Assembly: GCF_024707125.1 (NCBI RefSeq)
Contig: NZ_JANQAH010000009.1
Span: 372,001 to 436,000, forward strand
Origin: Devosia sp.
GTDB taxonomy: Bacteria; Pseudomonadota; Alphaproteobacteria; Rhizobiales; Devosiaceae
Length of the DNA stretch: 64,000 bases
Reading direction: 5' to 3'
Positions 1 to 9,276 of this stretch are shown here, piece by piece. A program made the translations under genes and the position numbers. The first letter of the stretch is position 1; each line of letters begins with the position of its first letter. Under the pieces are notes generated by a model. It searched no databases. It had not been told where the DNA came from and saw only the letters and a list, made by a program, of their open reading frames with translations.

Positions 1-178
1 GCTTGGCGCCGCCCGCCTCGGCCTCTGTGCTGCCGAAGGGGCAAAACCCGCCGACGTCATGGCCATGCCGCCAATAAGAACGACCATCGCGCCCGACAAG
101 AGCCTGTCGGCCGCCTATTCCGATCAATATGCGCGATACCGCGCGCTCTATCCCGCCATCGAGGAGGCACGTAAGTGA
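1..178 (+). CDS. xylB: Xylulokinase, C-terminal end (partial)
   Basis: This is the last 58 residues of a protein whose start lies outside the window, read in the frame beginning at base 2. It opens with [11 protein letters not shown], the glycine/alanine-rich helix near the C-terminus of FGGY sugar kinases, and ends ...PAIEEARK. Xylulokinase phosphorylates D-xylulose to xylulose 5-phosphate in the cytoplasm, the step after xylose isomerase. The assignment rests mainly on the neighbour: the stop codon overlaps the GTG start of xylA by four bases (GTGA), a translationally coupled xylB-xylA pair. Another FGGY kinase cannot be excluded from this fragment. Confidence 0.8.
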   Translation, partial: LGAARLGLCAAEGAKPADVMAMPPIRTTIAPDKSLSAAYSDQYARYRALYPAIEEARK

Positions 179-1481
179 CGGATTTCTTTAAGGGTATTTC
201 CCAAGTCAAGTTCGAAGGGCCGCAGAGCAAGAACGCCCTGGCCTATCGCCACTACAACAAGGACGAAGTGATCGCCGGCAAGCGGATGGAAGACCATATC
301 CGCCCCGCCATCGCCTATTGGCACACCTTTGCCCAGGAAGGCGGCGACCCCTTCGGCGGCCGTACGTTCGATCGTCCCTGGTTCGACAAGGGTCTTGAAG
401 GCGCCAAGCTCAAGGCCGAAGTGGCCTTCGAATTCCTAAACCTCATCGACGTGCCCTTCTTCGCCTTCCACGATGTGGACGTGTCCCCCGAAGGCGCCAC
501 GCTCGACGAGAGCAACAAGAACCTGCGCGTCATCGGCGACATCATCGCCAAGAAGATGCAGGAATCGGGCAAGAAGCTGCTCTGGGGCACTGCGAACCTC
601 TTCTCCAACCGCCGTTATATGGCTGGCGCCGCCACCAATCCCGATCCGGCCGTCTTCGCCTATGCCGCCGGCCAGGTGAAATCCGTGCTCGAACTGACCC
701 ACGAACTGGGCGGCGAAAACTACGTGCTCTGGGGCGGCCGTGAAGGCTACGAAACCCTGCTCAACACCAAGATCGGCCAGGAACAGGACCAGATGGCGCG
801 CTTCCTCACGCTGGTCATCGAGCATGCCGAAAAGATCGGCTTCAAGGGCCAGATCCTGATTGAACCGAAGCCCCAGGAACCGAGCAAGCACCAGTACGAC
901 TACGACGTCGCGACCGTGTACGGTTTCCTCCAGAAGTACGGCCTCGAAAAGAAGGTGAAGTGCAATATCGAGGTCGGCCACGCCTTCCTCGCCGGCCACT
1001 CCTTCGAGCACGAATTGGCCGTTGCCTCCTCGCTTGGCATGCTCGGCTCGGTCGACGCCAACCGCAATGACCTGCAGTCCGGCTGGGACACCGACCACTT
1101 CCCCAACAATGCCGGGGAAATGGCGCTGGCCTTCTACTACATCCTCAAGCAGGGGGCCTCGGCAAGGGCGGCTTCAACTTTGACGCCAAGGTGCGTCGCC
1201 AGTCGCTTGACGCTGCCGACCTCCTGCACGGCCATATCCTCGGTCTCGATACCCTCGCCCGCGGCCTCAAGGGCGCCGTGGCGCTCATCGAAGATGGCGA
1301 GTTCGACAAGCTGCTCGACGATCGCTATGCCGGCTGGAATTCCGGCATCGGCAAGGACATTCTCGGCGGCAAGCTGAGCCTTGCTGATATCGCTGCCAAG
1401 GTTCAGGCCGAAGGCATCAACCCGCAGCCGCGCTCGGGCCGCCAGGAATATCTCGAAAACCTGGTCAACCGGTTCGTCTGA
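175..1481 (+). CDS. xylA: Xylose isomerase, interrupted by a one-base frameshift
   Basis: Converts D-xylose to D-xylulose using two divalent metal ions. The first 327 residues are typical: His99/Asp102 in [11 protein letters not shown], Glu230 and Lys232 in [12 protein letters not shown], Glu266 and His269 in [15 protein letters not shown], and Asp294, Asp305 and Asp307 in [19 protein letters not shown]. At the five-G run 1152-1156 the frame slips, giving a nonsense tail that ends at 1377. Adding one G restores [20 protein letters not shown] and a normal C-terminus ending VNRFV at 1481, for 435 residues, the usual length. The GTG start has GAGGAG eight bases upstream. The restored stop overlaps the next ATG by one base, which favours the restored frame. 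A sequencing error is more likely than a true pseudogene. Confidence 0.93.
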
Positions 1482-1921
1482 TGATCCGTCCGATCGAGCC
1501 CGGCGACCGGGAAGCGTGGACGCAATTGTGGAAGGCCTATTTGGCCTTCTACGAAACCGTCCTCTCCGACGAGGTTTTTGCCTCGACCTGGTCGCGCCTG
1601 CTCGATCCCGCTGAACCCACCTGGGGCGCTTTTGCGCTCCAGGATGGCCAGCCGGTCGGCCTCGTCCACTGGCTCTATCACCGTACCAATTGGGCCATTT
1701 CCGACAACTGCTACCTGCAGGACCTTTTCGTCACCCCCGAGGGGCGCGGTGGCGGTCATGGTCGTGCCCTCATCGAGCATGTCGCCGCCGACGCGCGGAC
1801 CAGAAACAGCGCGCGCCTCTATTGGAATACCCACGAAACCAACGCGACAGCGATGCAGCTCTATGATCGCCTGGCCAGCCAATCTGGCTTCGTCCAGTAC
1901 CGCATGCCGCTGTCACCCTAG
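1481..1921 (+). CDS. GNAT family N-acetyltransferase
   Basis: A 146-residue single-domain acetyl-CoA-dependent acyltransferase. The GNAT core is visible: a hydrophobic beta-4 strand (YLQDLFVTPE) followed by the acetyl-CoA pyrophosphate loop RGGGHGRALIEH, and a C-terminal WNTHETNATAMQLYDRL stretch typical of the fold, where the Tyr is a frequent catalytic acid. The ATG overlaps the restored xylA stop by one base, so it is co-transcribed with xylA and the beta-xylosidase. The substrate cannot be read from the sequence. Detoxification of a sugar or amine is only a guess from context. Confidence 0.85.
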   Translation: MIRPIEPGDREAWTQLWKAYLAFYETVLSDEVFASTWSRLLDPAEPTWGAFALQDGQPVGLVHWLYHRTNWAISDNCYLQDLFVTPEGRGGGHGRALIEHVAADARTRNSARLYWNTHETNATAMQLYDRLASQSGFVQYRMPLSP

Positions 1922-1930
1922 GATTTTGCG

Positions 1931-3565
1931 ATGCCGCAACTGACAAATCCCATTCTGCCGGGTTTCAATCCCGATCCGTCCATCCTGCGCGTCGGCGACG
2001 ACTATTACATCGCCACCTCCACCTTCGAATGGTACCCCGGCGTACAGATCCACCACTCCAAGGATCTGGCAAACTGGGACCTGATCACCCGCCCACTGAC
2101 CCGCAAGAGCCAGCTCGACATGCGCGGCGATCCCGACAGCTGCGGCGTCTGGGCCCCTTGTTTGACGCATGACGGCGAAAAGTTCTGGCTCGTCTACACC
2201 GACGTCAAGCGCAAGGACGGCTCTTTCAAGGACGCACACAATTACATCGTCTGGGCCGACAAGATCGAGGGCCCCTGGTCCGATCCGGTCTATGTCAATT
2301 CCTCGGGTTTTGACCCCTCCCTCTTCCACGATGACGACGGCAAAAAGTGGTTCGTCAACATGCTGTGGGATCACCGTCGGCGCCCGCTGCTTTTTGCCGG
2401 CATTGCTCTCCAGGAATTCGATCCCAAGGCCGGCAAGCTCGTTGGCCCGATCAAAAACATCTATAAGGGCACCGACCTGAAACTCGTCGAAGGCCCGCAT
2501 CTCTATAAGCGCAACGGTTGGTACTACCTCCTCACCGCCGAAGGCGGCACGGCCTATGACCATGCCTGCACTTTTGCGCGCTCGCGCACCATCGATGGCG
2601 ATTATGAGACCCACCCCGACAAGCACATCCTGACCTCCAAGGACGCCCCGCTTGCGCCGCTGCAGCGCGCTGGCCATGGCGATATCGTCGAGACGCCCGA
2701 GGGAAAAACCTATCTCGTGCACCTCACCGGTCGCCCCACCACCCAGGAGCGCCGCTGCGTCCTCGGCCGCGAAACCGCGATTCAAGAGGCCTATTGGGGC
2801 GACGACGACTGGCTCTACGTGAAAAACGGCCCCGTCCCCTCGCTCCACGTCGAAGTGCCCGGCACCCGCGACGAACAAAAGTACTTCGCCGAGAAGCGCT
2901 ACACCTTCGAAAATGGCCTGCCGATCGACTTCCAGTGGCTGCGCACCCCGGAAACCGAACGCATTTTTGCAACCGAAGGCGGCAAGCTGACCCTCTTTGG
3001 GCGCGAGAGCATCGGCTCCTGGTTCGAGCAGGCCCTCGTCGCCCGTCGGCAGCAGCATTTCTCCTACGATGCGGAAACCTTGGTCGATTTCGCCGCCACC
3101 GACGAACGCACCATGGCAGGCCTCACGGCCTATTACAGCCGCTACAATTTCTTCTATCTCGCGGTAACAGCCCATTCCGATGGCCAGCGCGAGTTGCTGA
3201 TCATGAGTTCGGAGATGTCCTGGCCCGACGGCAATCTGCGTTTCCCTGCCGAGCCGGTGCAGATTCCCAACACCGGCAAGGTCAAGCTCGCCCTCACCAT
3301 CCGCGGCCGCAAGCTGCAATTCTTCTACGCCCTTGAAGGCCAGCAACTGCAGCCCATCGGCCCCGTGCTCGACGCCTCGATCCTCTCGGACGAATGCGGT
3401 GGCCACCAGGCCCATGGCAGTTTTACCGGTGCCTTCGTCGGCGTCGCCGCCCACGACCTCAACGGCACCGCCAGCCCGGCCACCTTCGACTATTTTACCT
3501 ATCGCCCCCAGCACGATCCCTCGGATCGCTATGAGGTGGATAGCCTGGTCGGTAAGGGGCAGTAG
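1931..3565 (+). CDS. Glycoside hydrolase family 43 beta-xylosidase
   Basis: Cleaves xylose from the non-reducing end of xylo-oligosaccharides. At 544 residues it matches the two-domain GH43 xylosidases: an N-terminal five-bladed propeller (about 1-315) and a C-terminal beta-sandwich. The catalytic set is in place: general base Asp15 in GFNPDPSI, pKa-modulating Asp128 in SSGFDPSLF and general acid Glu187 in LVEGPHLYKRNGWYYLL. There is no signal peptide, so it acts in the cytoplasm on imported oligosaccharides and feeds xylose to XylA and XylB. It starts nine bases after the GNAT stop with AGGA upstream and is probably the last gene of the operon. Arabinofuranosidase side activity is common in this family. 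Confidence 0.93.
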   Translation: MPQLTNPILPGFNPDPSILRVGDDYYIATSTFEWYPGVQIHHSKDLANWDLITRPLTRKSQLDMRGDPDSCGVWAPCLTHDGEKFWLVYTDVKRKDGSFKDAHNYIVWADKIEGPWSDPVYVNSSGFDPSLFHDDDGKKWFVNMLWDHRRRPLLFAGIALQEFDPKAGKLVGPIKNIYKGTDLKLVEGPHLYKRNGWYYLLTAEGGTAYDHACTFARSRTIDGDYETHPDKHILTSKDAPLAPLQRAGHGDIVETPEGKTYLVHLTGRPTTQERRCVLGRETAIQEAYWGDDDWLYVKNGPVPSLHVEVPGTRDEQKYFAEKRYTFENGLPIDFQWLRTPETERIFATEGGKLTLFGRESIGSWFEQALVARRQQHFSYDAETLVDFAATDERTMAGLTAYYSRYNFFYLAVTAHSDGQRELLIMSSEMSWPDGNLRFPAEPVQIPNTGKVKLALTIRGRKLQFFYALEGQQLQPIGPVLDASILSDECGGHQAHGSFTGAFVGVAAHDLNGTASPATFDYFTYRPQHDPSDRYEVDSLVGKGQ

Positions 3566-3578
3566 GCCCTCAGTTCCC

Positions 3579-3772
3579 TCTTATTCCTCTCCCCGTCGGG
3601 GAGAGGGTGGATCGGGCGCAGCCCGAGACGGGTGAGGGTTCTTCGGTCCTCGCAACCTCCTCGATCGTCATTGCCGGGCTCGTCCCGGCAATCGGCCACT
3701 CCACCGCGTCATTCCCGCGAAAGCGGGAATCTCCCGCCTCTGAAACAGAGATCCCCGCTTTCGCGGGGATGA
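3579..3772. repeat. Cluster of three REP-type palindromes
   Basis: Three different palindromes follow the xylose operon. 3590-3640 carries CTCTCCCC/GGGGAGAG followed by a second stem and GGTGAGGG; related copies lie at 21486-21540 and 21588-21630. 3670-3692 is ATTGCCGGG/CCCGGCAAT. 3708-3772 holds ATTCCCGCGAAAGCGGGAAT and ATCCCCGCTTTCGCGGGGAT; the second is repeated at 57377-57394. They look like dispersed repetitive extragenic palindromes and could also act as transcript-end stabilisers for the upstream operon. Confidence 0.75.
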
Positions 3773-3965
3773 CACCGTGCTGGGCGGTGGAAATGAGATA
3801 TCCATCTTATCCCCGCCCCCAATTATGCCCTCATAATACCCCCATCCAACCTCGCACGGACGGTCTGCAGACGACAGTAGCGAGGGGGCCTGCCGCGTTG
3901 GATCGTCTCCATCGCGCGTTCGGGGCTGGCCGCTTGCGACGAGCGATCAAAAGTCGCCGATAGTT

Positions 3966-4088
3966 CCCGCCCGAAAAAAGGGCACTCCGGAGCGGTGTCC
4001 GCTTCATCTACTAAAAAACTTCGAGGCGAATGCTGCTCCGGGGTCCGTCCACTAAAGACACCCTGCAGCAAAAGGTGGCGGGACCAAG
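3966..4088 (+). promoter_or_regulatory. Structured noncoding leader upstream of metY
   Basis: The 668 bases between the xylosidase and metY contain no convincing gene. After the REP cluster, a run of small hairpins precedes metY: GCCC-gaaaaaa-GGGC (3968-3982), GCGG-tgt-CCGC near 3992, and GGTCC/GGACC enclosing CACC-ctgcagcaaaa-GGTG (about 4048-4087). A structured 5' leader fits a methionine gene. I could not match it to the SAM-II consensus or to any other SAM riboswitch I know, so a regulatory role is conjecture. Confidence 0.3.
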
Positions 4089-4233
4089 ACTCTATGGTGC
4101 CATACTATCTGTTTGCGCCCAAAGCATTCCAAAAAATCTCAAACCCGGAGAACGACTTATCTCCGCGCAGCCTTGTCTTTTCGCTGGCCGCCGCGGAATC
4201 TGGCCTCGCGTGGACAAGAGGAGCCGCAAAGAA

Positions 4234-5505
4234 ATGAAACTGGAATCGATCGCCCTGCATCACGGCTATGAATCGGAGGCCACCACCAAGGCCGCGGCCG
4301 TGCCGATCTATCAGACGACGTCGTACACTTTCGACAACACCCAGCACGGCGCCGATCTCTTTGATCTCAAGGTCGCCGGCAATATCTATACTCGCATCAT
4401 GAACCCGACGACCGCCGTGCTCGAAGCGCGCGTCGCCGAGCTTGAAGGCGGCATTGCCGGCCTCGCCCTCGCCTCGGGCATGGCCGCCATCACCTATGCC
4501 ATCCAGACCATTGCCGGCGTCGGCGACAATATCGTCTCGGTCGCCCAACTCTACGGCGGCACCTACAACCTTTTCGTCCATTCCTTCCCGCGCCAGGGCA
4601 TCGAAGCCCGCCTCGTCGCTCATGACGATTACGACGGGTTCGAAAAGGCGATCGATGAAAACACCAAGGCCATCTTCCTCGAATCCATCGGCAACCCGGC
4701 CGGCAATGTCGTCGATATCCAAAAGATCGCCGAAATCGCCCATCGCCATGGCGTGCCGGTCATCGTCGACAACACGGTGGCAACGCCCTACCTGACCCGC
4801 CCCTTCGACTTCTGCGCCGATATCGTGGTTCATTCGCTGACGAAGTATATCGGCGGCCACGGGACTTCCATCGGCGGCATCATTGTGGACTCAGGCAAGT
4901 TCGACTGGAAGGCCAATGCCAAGCGCTTCCCGGTCCTCAACGAGCCCGACCCGTCCTATCACGGCGTCGTCTATACCGAGGCCCTGGGGCCGGCAGCCTA
5001 TATCGGCCGCGCCCGCGTCGTGCCGCTGCGCAATACCGGCGCCGCCATTTCCCCGTTCAATGCCTTCCAGATCCTGCAGGGCCTTGAAACCCTCGGCCTC
5101 CGCATCGAGCGCCACTCGGAAAATGCGCTAAAGGTCGCGAACTATTTGAAGAGCCACCCCAAGGTGCAGTGGGTCAACTATGCCGGCCTGCCGGACAGCC
5201 CCTACAATGCGGTGGCCAAAAAGATCTCGAAGGGCTCCGGCTCTGGTATTTTGTCGTTTGGCATCGAGGGCGGCAAGGAAGCCGGCAGCCGCTTCATCGA
5301 CGCGCTGCAGATGATCCTGCGCCTCGTCAATATCGGCGACGCCAAGTCCCTCGCCTGCCACCCGGCCTCGACCACCCATCGCCAGCTTTCGGCCGAAGAG
5401 CTGAAAAAGGCCGGTGTCTCCGAAGACCTCGTCCGCATTTCGGTCGGCATCGAGCATATCGATGACATCATTGCCGATATCGAACAGGCTCTCGCCAAGG
5501 CGTGA
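4234..5505 (+). CDS. metY: O-acetylhomoserine aminocarboxypropyltransferase (sulfhydrylase)
   Basis: A PLP enzyme of the Cys/Met metabolism family that makes homocysteine from O-acetyl- (or O-succinyl-) homoserine and sulfide. The 423-residue length fits. Family motifs are visible: an N-terminal YQTTSYTF stretch, YTRIMNPTT, the glycine-rich LASGMAAI phosphate-contact region, and Lys204 in VVHSLTKYIGGHG as the Schiff-base lysine. The insertion before LNEPDPSYHG and the phrase VNIGDAKSLACHPASTTH are typical of O-acetylhomoserine sulfhydrylases rather than cystathionine enzymes. The frame is open further upstream, but the ATG at 4234, with AGAGGAG about ten bases before it and the normal MKLESIALHHGY opening, is the start. 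It appears to be monocistronic. Confidence 0.92.
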   Translation: MKLESIALHHGYESEATTKAAAVPIYQTTSYTFDNTQHGADLFDLKVAGNIYTRIMNPTTAVLEARVAELEGGIAGLALASGMAAITYAIQTIAGVGDNIVSVAQLYGGTYNLFVHSFPRQGIEARLVAHDDYDGFEKAIDENTKAIFLESIGNPAGNVVDIQKIAEIAHRHGVPVIVDNTVATPYLTRPFDFCADIVVHSLTKYIGGHGTSIGGIIVDSGKFDWKANAKRFPVLNEPDPSYHGVVYTEALGPAAYIGRARVVPLRNTGAAISPFNAFQILQGLETLGLRIERHSENALKVANYLKSHPKVQWVNYAGLPDSPYNAVAKKISKGSGSGILSFGIEGGKEAGSRFIDALQMILRLVNIGDAKSLACHPASTTHRQLSAEELKKAGVSEDLVRISVGIEHIDDIIADIEQALAKA

Positions 5506-5515
5506 TCACAATTTT

Positions 5516-5546
5516 CCCGGGCGGGGGCGACAAGCTCCCGCCCGGG
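5516..5546 (+). terminator. Strong hairpin after metY
   Basis: CCCGGGCGGG-GGC pairs with GCT-CCCGCCCGGG around a GACAA loop, starting 10 bases after the metY stop. There is no clear U tract, so it may be a 3' stabiliser as much as an intrinsic terminator. Confidence 0.55.
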
Positions 5547-5645
5547 GCGTAGGCTTTACGTGTTTAGCGGTCGCAGTCTCTGCGTCTCGCGCCGGTTATG
5601 CGCAATTCGCATCTCTGCGGCTTCCTTGCACGAGGAGGTTCTGCC

Positions 5646-6470
5646 ATGGCCCATATGCATGTCATGACCGGCGCCGGCGACAAGCTGGATATGCCCGTCA
5701 TCCAAACCATCACCACTGCCGATCTGATGATTGCCCTTCGGCGCGGCGCCGAGGATTTTTGGGCCAAGCCCAGCCACTATGTCGTGCTGATGCTGATCTA
5801 CCCCATCATCGGCATCGTCCTCGCCGTCTGGATGAACGGCTTCTACACCTGGCCCCTGCTCTATCCCCTGATTGGCGGTTTTGCGCTCATCGGGCCGGTC
5901 GCGGCGCTGCCGCTCTATGAAATCTCGCGGCGGCGCGAAATGGGCGAAGACCCGTCCTGGCGCGATGCCATGAACGTCATCCGCTCCCCCGCTATCGGCA
6001 GCATCATCGCCGTCGGCGCCATGCTCTTCGTGCTCTTCACCCTTTGGCTCACCAGCGCCCAGGCGCTCTATGAAAGCCTCTTCGGCTCCACGCCCCCGCA
6101 AAGTTTCCAAGGGCTCTTCACTCAAGTCATTTCCGAACCCGGCGGCATGACGCTGGCCATTATCGGCACTGCCGTCGGCGCCTGCTTCGCCCTCGTCGTG
6201 CTTTGCACTTCCGTCGTCGCCTTCCCGCTGCTGCTCGATCGCGATGTCGGCGCCTATGTGGCGGTGGAAACCTCGTTCAGGGCGGTGATGCGCAATCTTA
6301 TCCCCATGCTCGTCTGGGGTGTTATCGTCGGCGTGTCGGTCTTTGTTGGAGCTCTTACCCTGTTTGTGGGTCTCGCGGTCATTCTGCCCATTCTGGGTCA
6401 CGCCACCTGGCACCTCTATCGGCAGACGGTCGCTTCTGCCTCGATGATCCGCGACATGCCGCAGGCATAA
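5646..6470 (+). CDS. DUF2189 integral membrane protein
   Basis: A 274-residue inner-membrane protein with about six hydrophobic segments. The pattern fits the DUF2189 family common in alphaproteobacteria: an N-terminal soluble part with ADLMIALRRGAEDFWAKPSHY, a helix pair around YPIIGIVLAVWM and PLIGGFALIGPVAALPLYEISRRREMG, then paired helices ending in HATWHLYR. Function is unknown. An ATG at 5598 is in frame, but the ATG at 5646 has GAGGAGG eight bases upstream and was preferred. It stands alone between metY and mutS. Confidence 0.8.
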   Translation: MAHMHVMTGAGDKLDMPVIQTITTADLMIALRRGAEDFWAKPSHYVVLMLIYPIIGIVLAVWMNGFYTWPLLYPLIGGFALIGPVAALPLYEISRRREMGEDPSWRDAMNVIRSPAIGSIIAVGAMLFVLFTLWLTSAQALYESLFGSTPPQSFQGLFTQVISEPGGMTLAIIGTAVGACFALVVLCTSVVAFPLLLDRDVGAYVAVETSFRAVMRNLIPMLVWGVIVGVSVFVGALTLFVGLAVILPILGHATWHLYRQTVASASMIRDMPQA

Positions 6471-6561
6471 ACAACCGGGGCAAAGCCCAAGCGAAGGAGT
6501 TGGCTTCTTAACCTCAAGGTCTTAATCTCAGCGCTTCCTTTGCCCCGAATTAGCCGAGCTC

Positions 6562-9276
6562 ATGGACCAAACCCCTTTCGAGCCCCAAAACAGCGCCGCC
6601 ACGGCGGCGCTGACGCCGATGATGGCGCAGTATTTCGAGATCAAGGCGGTCAATCCGGGCTATCTGCTGTTCTATCGCATGGGCGATTTCTACGAGCTCT
6701 TCTTCGAAGACGCCGAGATCGCCAGCGCGGCCCTCGGCATCGTCCTCACCAAGCGCGGCAAGCATCTTGGCGAAGACATCCAGATGTGCGGCGTGCCGAT
6801 CCACGCGGCCAATGACTATCTCAACAAGCTCATAAAACTCGGCCACCGCGTCGCCATCTGCGAACAGGTTGAAGATCCCGCCGAAGCCAAGAAGCGCGGC
6901 AGCAAGTCGGTCGTCAAACGCGACGTCGTCCGCCTCGTCACCCCCGGCACCCTCACCGAGGACGATCACCTCGACGCCCGCTCGGCCAATTACCTCGCCG
7001 CCCTCGCCATGGTCCGGCATGGCGATACCGACTTCGCCCTCGCCTGGGCCGATATTTCCACCGGCGAAACTTTTGTGGCCGATCTGCCCGCCGAGCGCCT
7101 CGCCGACGAACTGGCCCGCATCGCCCCTGCCGAACTGCTGCTCACCGATGCCACAAGACAGCTTCTCGCGGAAAAACACCTCTTCGCTCCCGCCTGGAAC
7201 GCCATAGCCACCACCATAGCGCCCGAAGCCGCCGATAGCGAAGTCGCCCTGCAACTCCTGCGCCGCACCTTCCCTGCCGACCTTTTCGATCCCACGGCAC
7301 TCTCCCGCGCCGGCCGCTCGGCCATGGGCGCCCTCGTCGCCTATGTCGACCAAAGCCAGAAAGGTCGCACCGCCCCCCTCCGTTCACCAGTCCTGCAAGC
7401 GAGCGACGCCGTCCTCGCCATTGACGCTGCCACCCGCTCAAGCCTCGAAATCCTGCAGACCCAGCGCGGTCAGGCCAAGGGCTCGCTGCGCCAGTCCATC
7501 GACCTCACCGTCACCGCCCCTGGCGCCCGACTCCTGGCCAGCCGGCTCGCCGCGCCCTTGCGCGCTTCGGCTGACATCAATGCCCGCCTCGATGCCGTCG
7601 AGCGCCTCGTCGGTGATCCCCTGCTCCGTGCCCGCCTGCGCGGTGACCTCAAGGCCGCCCCCGATCTCGCCCGCGCCCTCTCCCGTCTTTCGCTCGAACG
7701 CGGCGGTCCGCGCGATCTCGCTGCCATTGGCAAGGCGGTCGCTGCAGCCCTGGAGCTCGCCGCCAATCTCGGCAGCCAGCCGGACCTGCCAAACGTTCTC
7801 TCGCGCCTGACCAAAACCCTCGGCGCCGCTCCGCGGCCCCTTGCCTCCGAATTGGGCCTCGCCCTTGACGACGAATTGCCGCTCCTCTCCCGTGACGGCG
7901 GCTTCGTCCGCGCGGCTTATGACGGAAAACTCGACGAGGAACGTGCTCTGGGCTCGGAAACCCGTGCCGTCGTCGCTGCCCTCCAAGCGCGCCTGATGGA
8001 CGAGACCGACGTCCGGTCCCTCAAGATCAAGCACAACGGCGTACTCGGCTATTTCGTCGAAGTCCCGGCCGGCCATGGCCAAAAACTGCTCGAGCCGCCG
8101 CATCGGGAAATCTTCATCCATCGCCAGACGCTGGCCAATGCCATGCGCTTTACGACGACGGAACTGGCCGAACTCGAAGGCCGCATCGCCAAGGCGCACG
8201 AAGCCGCCCTCGAAATCGAACTCGGGATCTTCACCCGGCTGCGCGAAGAGGTGCTTGCCCGCACCGGCGAATTGCAGGGCCTTGCCGATGCCCTCGCCGA
8301 ACTCGACGTCACCACCGCTCTCGCCGAAGTGTCCGCCACGCGCTTTTATTGCCGCCCCCAGGTGGACGACAGCCTTGCTTTTGCCATTGTCGGCGGGCGC
8401 CATCCGGTCGTGGAACAAATGGTACGGGCCGAAGGCCAGAGCTTTGTGGCCAATGACGCCGACCTCTCTGGCAGCGAAGACGCCGGTGGCGGCAAGCTGT
8501 GGCTGGTCACCGGCCCCAATATGGGCGGTAAGTCGACCTTCCTCCGCCAGAACGCCCTTATCGCTATCTTGGCGCAAATGGGCTGCTTCGTGCCGGCCGA
8601 AAGCGCCCATATCGGCGTCGTCGACCGCCTCTTCTCCCGCGTCGGTGCCTCGGATGACATCGCCCACGGCCGCTCGACCTTCATGGTCGAAATGGTCGAG
8701 ACCGCCGCCATCCTCAACCGGGCCACGCGCCATTCCCTGGTCGTTCTCGACGAAATCGGCCGCGGCACCGCGACCTTTGACGGTCTCTCCATCGCCTGGG
8801 CTTCCGTTGAAGCCCTGCACGAAACCACCGGTTGCCGCGCCCTCTTTGCGACCCACTTCCACGAGCTGACCAGCCTTGCCAAAACGCTGTCCCGCGTCGC
8901 CAATGTGACGATGAAAGTGCGCGAATGGGAGGGCGAGGTCGTCTTCCTGCACGAAGTCGGTCCCGGCGCTGCCGACCGCTCCTATGGCATTCAGGTGGCC
9001 CGGCTTGCCGGCCTCCCCGATCCGGTTATCAACCGTGCAAGACAAGTGCTCGACGTGCTCGAGCAGCGCTCGGCGGGCACCGCCTCTTCCAGCCAGAAAG
9101 CCAGCGTGCTAGACGATTTGCCGCTCTTTGCCCATCAGCCTGCCCCGGCAGTAAAGAGCAAGGACCCCATTCACGAAGCGCTCGATGCCGTCCGCCCCGA
9201 CGATATGACGCCCAAGCAAGCCATCGAAGCGCTCTACGAATTGAAGAAATTACGCGATGACGCTCGTCGACGCTGA
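6562..9276 (+). CDS. mutS: DNA mismatch repair protein MutS
   Basis: Recognises mismatches and small loops in newly replicated DNA and starts repair with MutL. The protein has 904 residues. The mismatch-reading Phe-X-Glu lies at F43-Y-E45 in [12 protein letters not shown]. The connector, core lever and clamp domains follow, then the ABC-type ATPase with Walker [10 protein letters not shown] near residue 650, the ABC signature region ([14 protein letters not shown]), Walker B ([11 protein letters not shown]) and the switch histidine in [11 protein letters not shown]. Its last 20 bases overlap the start of glnD, so the two are translated as a pair, as in many Rhizobiales. Nothing looks degenerate. 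Confidence 0.97.
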   Translation: MDQTPFEPQNSAATAALTPMMAQYFEIKAVNPGYLLFYRMGDFYELFFEDAEIASAALGIVLTKRGKHLGEDIQMCGVPIHAANDYLNKLIKLGHRVAICEQVEDPAEAKKRGSKSVVKRDVVRLVTPGTLTEDDHLDARSANYLAALAMVRHGDTDFALAWADISTGETFVADLPAERLADELARIAPAELLLTDATRQLLAEKHLFAPAWNAIATTIAPEAADSEVALQLLRRTFPADLFDPTALSRAGRSAMGALVAYVDQSQKGRTAPLRSPVLQASDAVLAIDAATRSSLEILQTQRGQAKGSLRQSIDLTVTAPGARLLASRLAAPLRASADINARLDAVERLVGDPLLRARLRGDLKAAPDLARALSRLSLERGGPRDLAAIGKAVAAALELAANLGSQPDLPNVLSRLTKTLGAAPRPLASELGLALDDELPLLSRDGGFVRAAYDGKLDEERALGSETRAVVAALQARLMDETDVRSLKIKHNGVLGYFVEVPAGHGQKLLEPPHREIFIHRQTLANAMRFTTTELAELEGRIAKAHEAALEIELGIFTRLREEVLARTGELQGLADALAELDVTTALAEVSATRFYCRPQVDDSLAFAIVGGRHPVVEQMVRAEGQSFVANDADLSGSEDAGGGKLWLVTGPNMGGKSTFLRQNALIAILAQMGCFVPAESAHIGVVDRLFSRVGASDDIAHGRSTFMVEMVETAAILNRATRHSLVVLDEIGRGTATFDGLSIAWASVEALHETTGCRALFATHFHELTSLAKTLSRVANVTMKVREWEGEVVFLHEVGPGAADRSYGIQVARLAGLPDPVINRARQVLDVLEQRSAGTASSSQKASVLDDLPLFAHQPAPAVKSKDPIHEALDAVRPDDMTPKQAIEALYELKKLRDDARRR

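Noticed and set aside
3966..4233. SAM-II or other SAM riboswitch upstream of metY
   Set aside because: Only generic stems are visible; the conserved pseudoknot sequence and the CTAAA-type 3' segment in the right arrangement are not.
4030..4233. N-terminal extension of MetY
   Set aside because: The added residues lack family similarity and lie in the hairpin leader; the ATG at 4234 has a good ribosome binding site and the normal family N-terminus.
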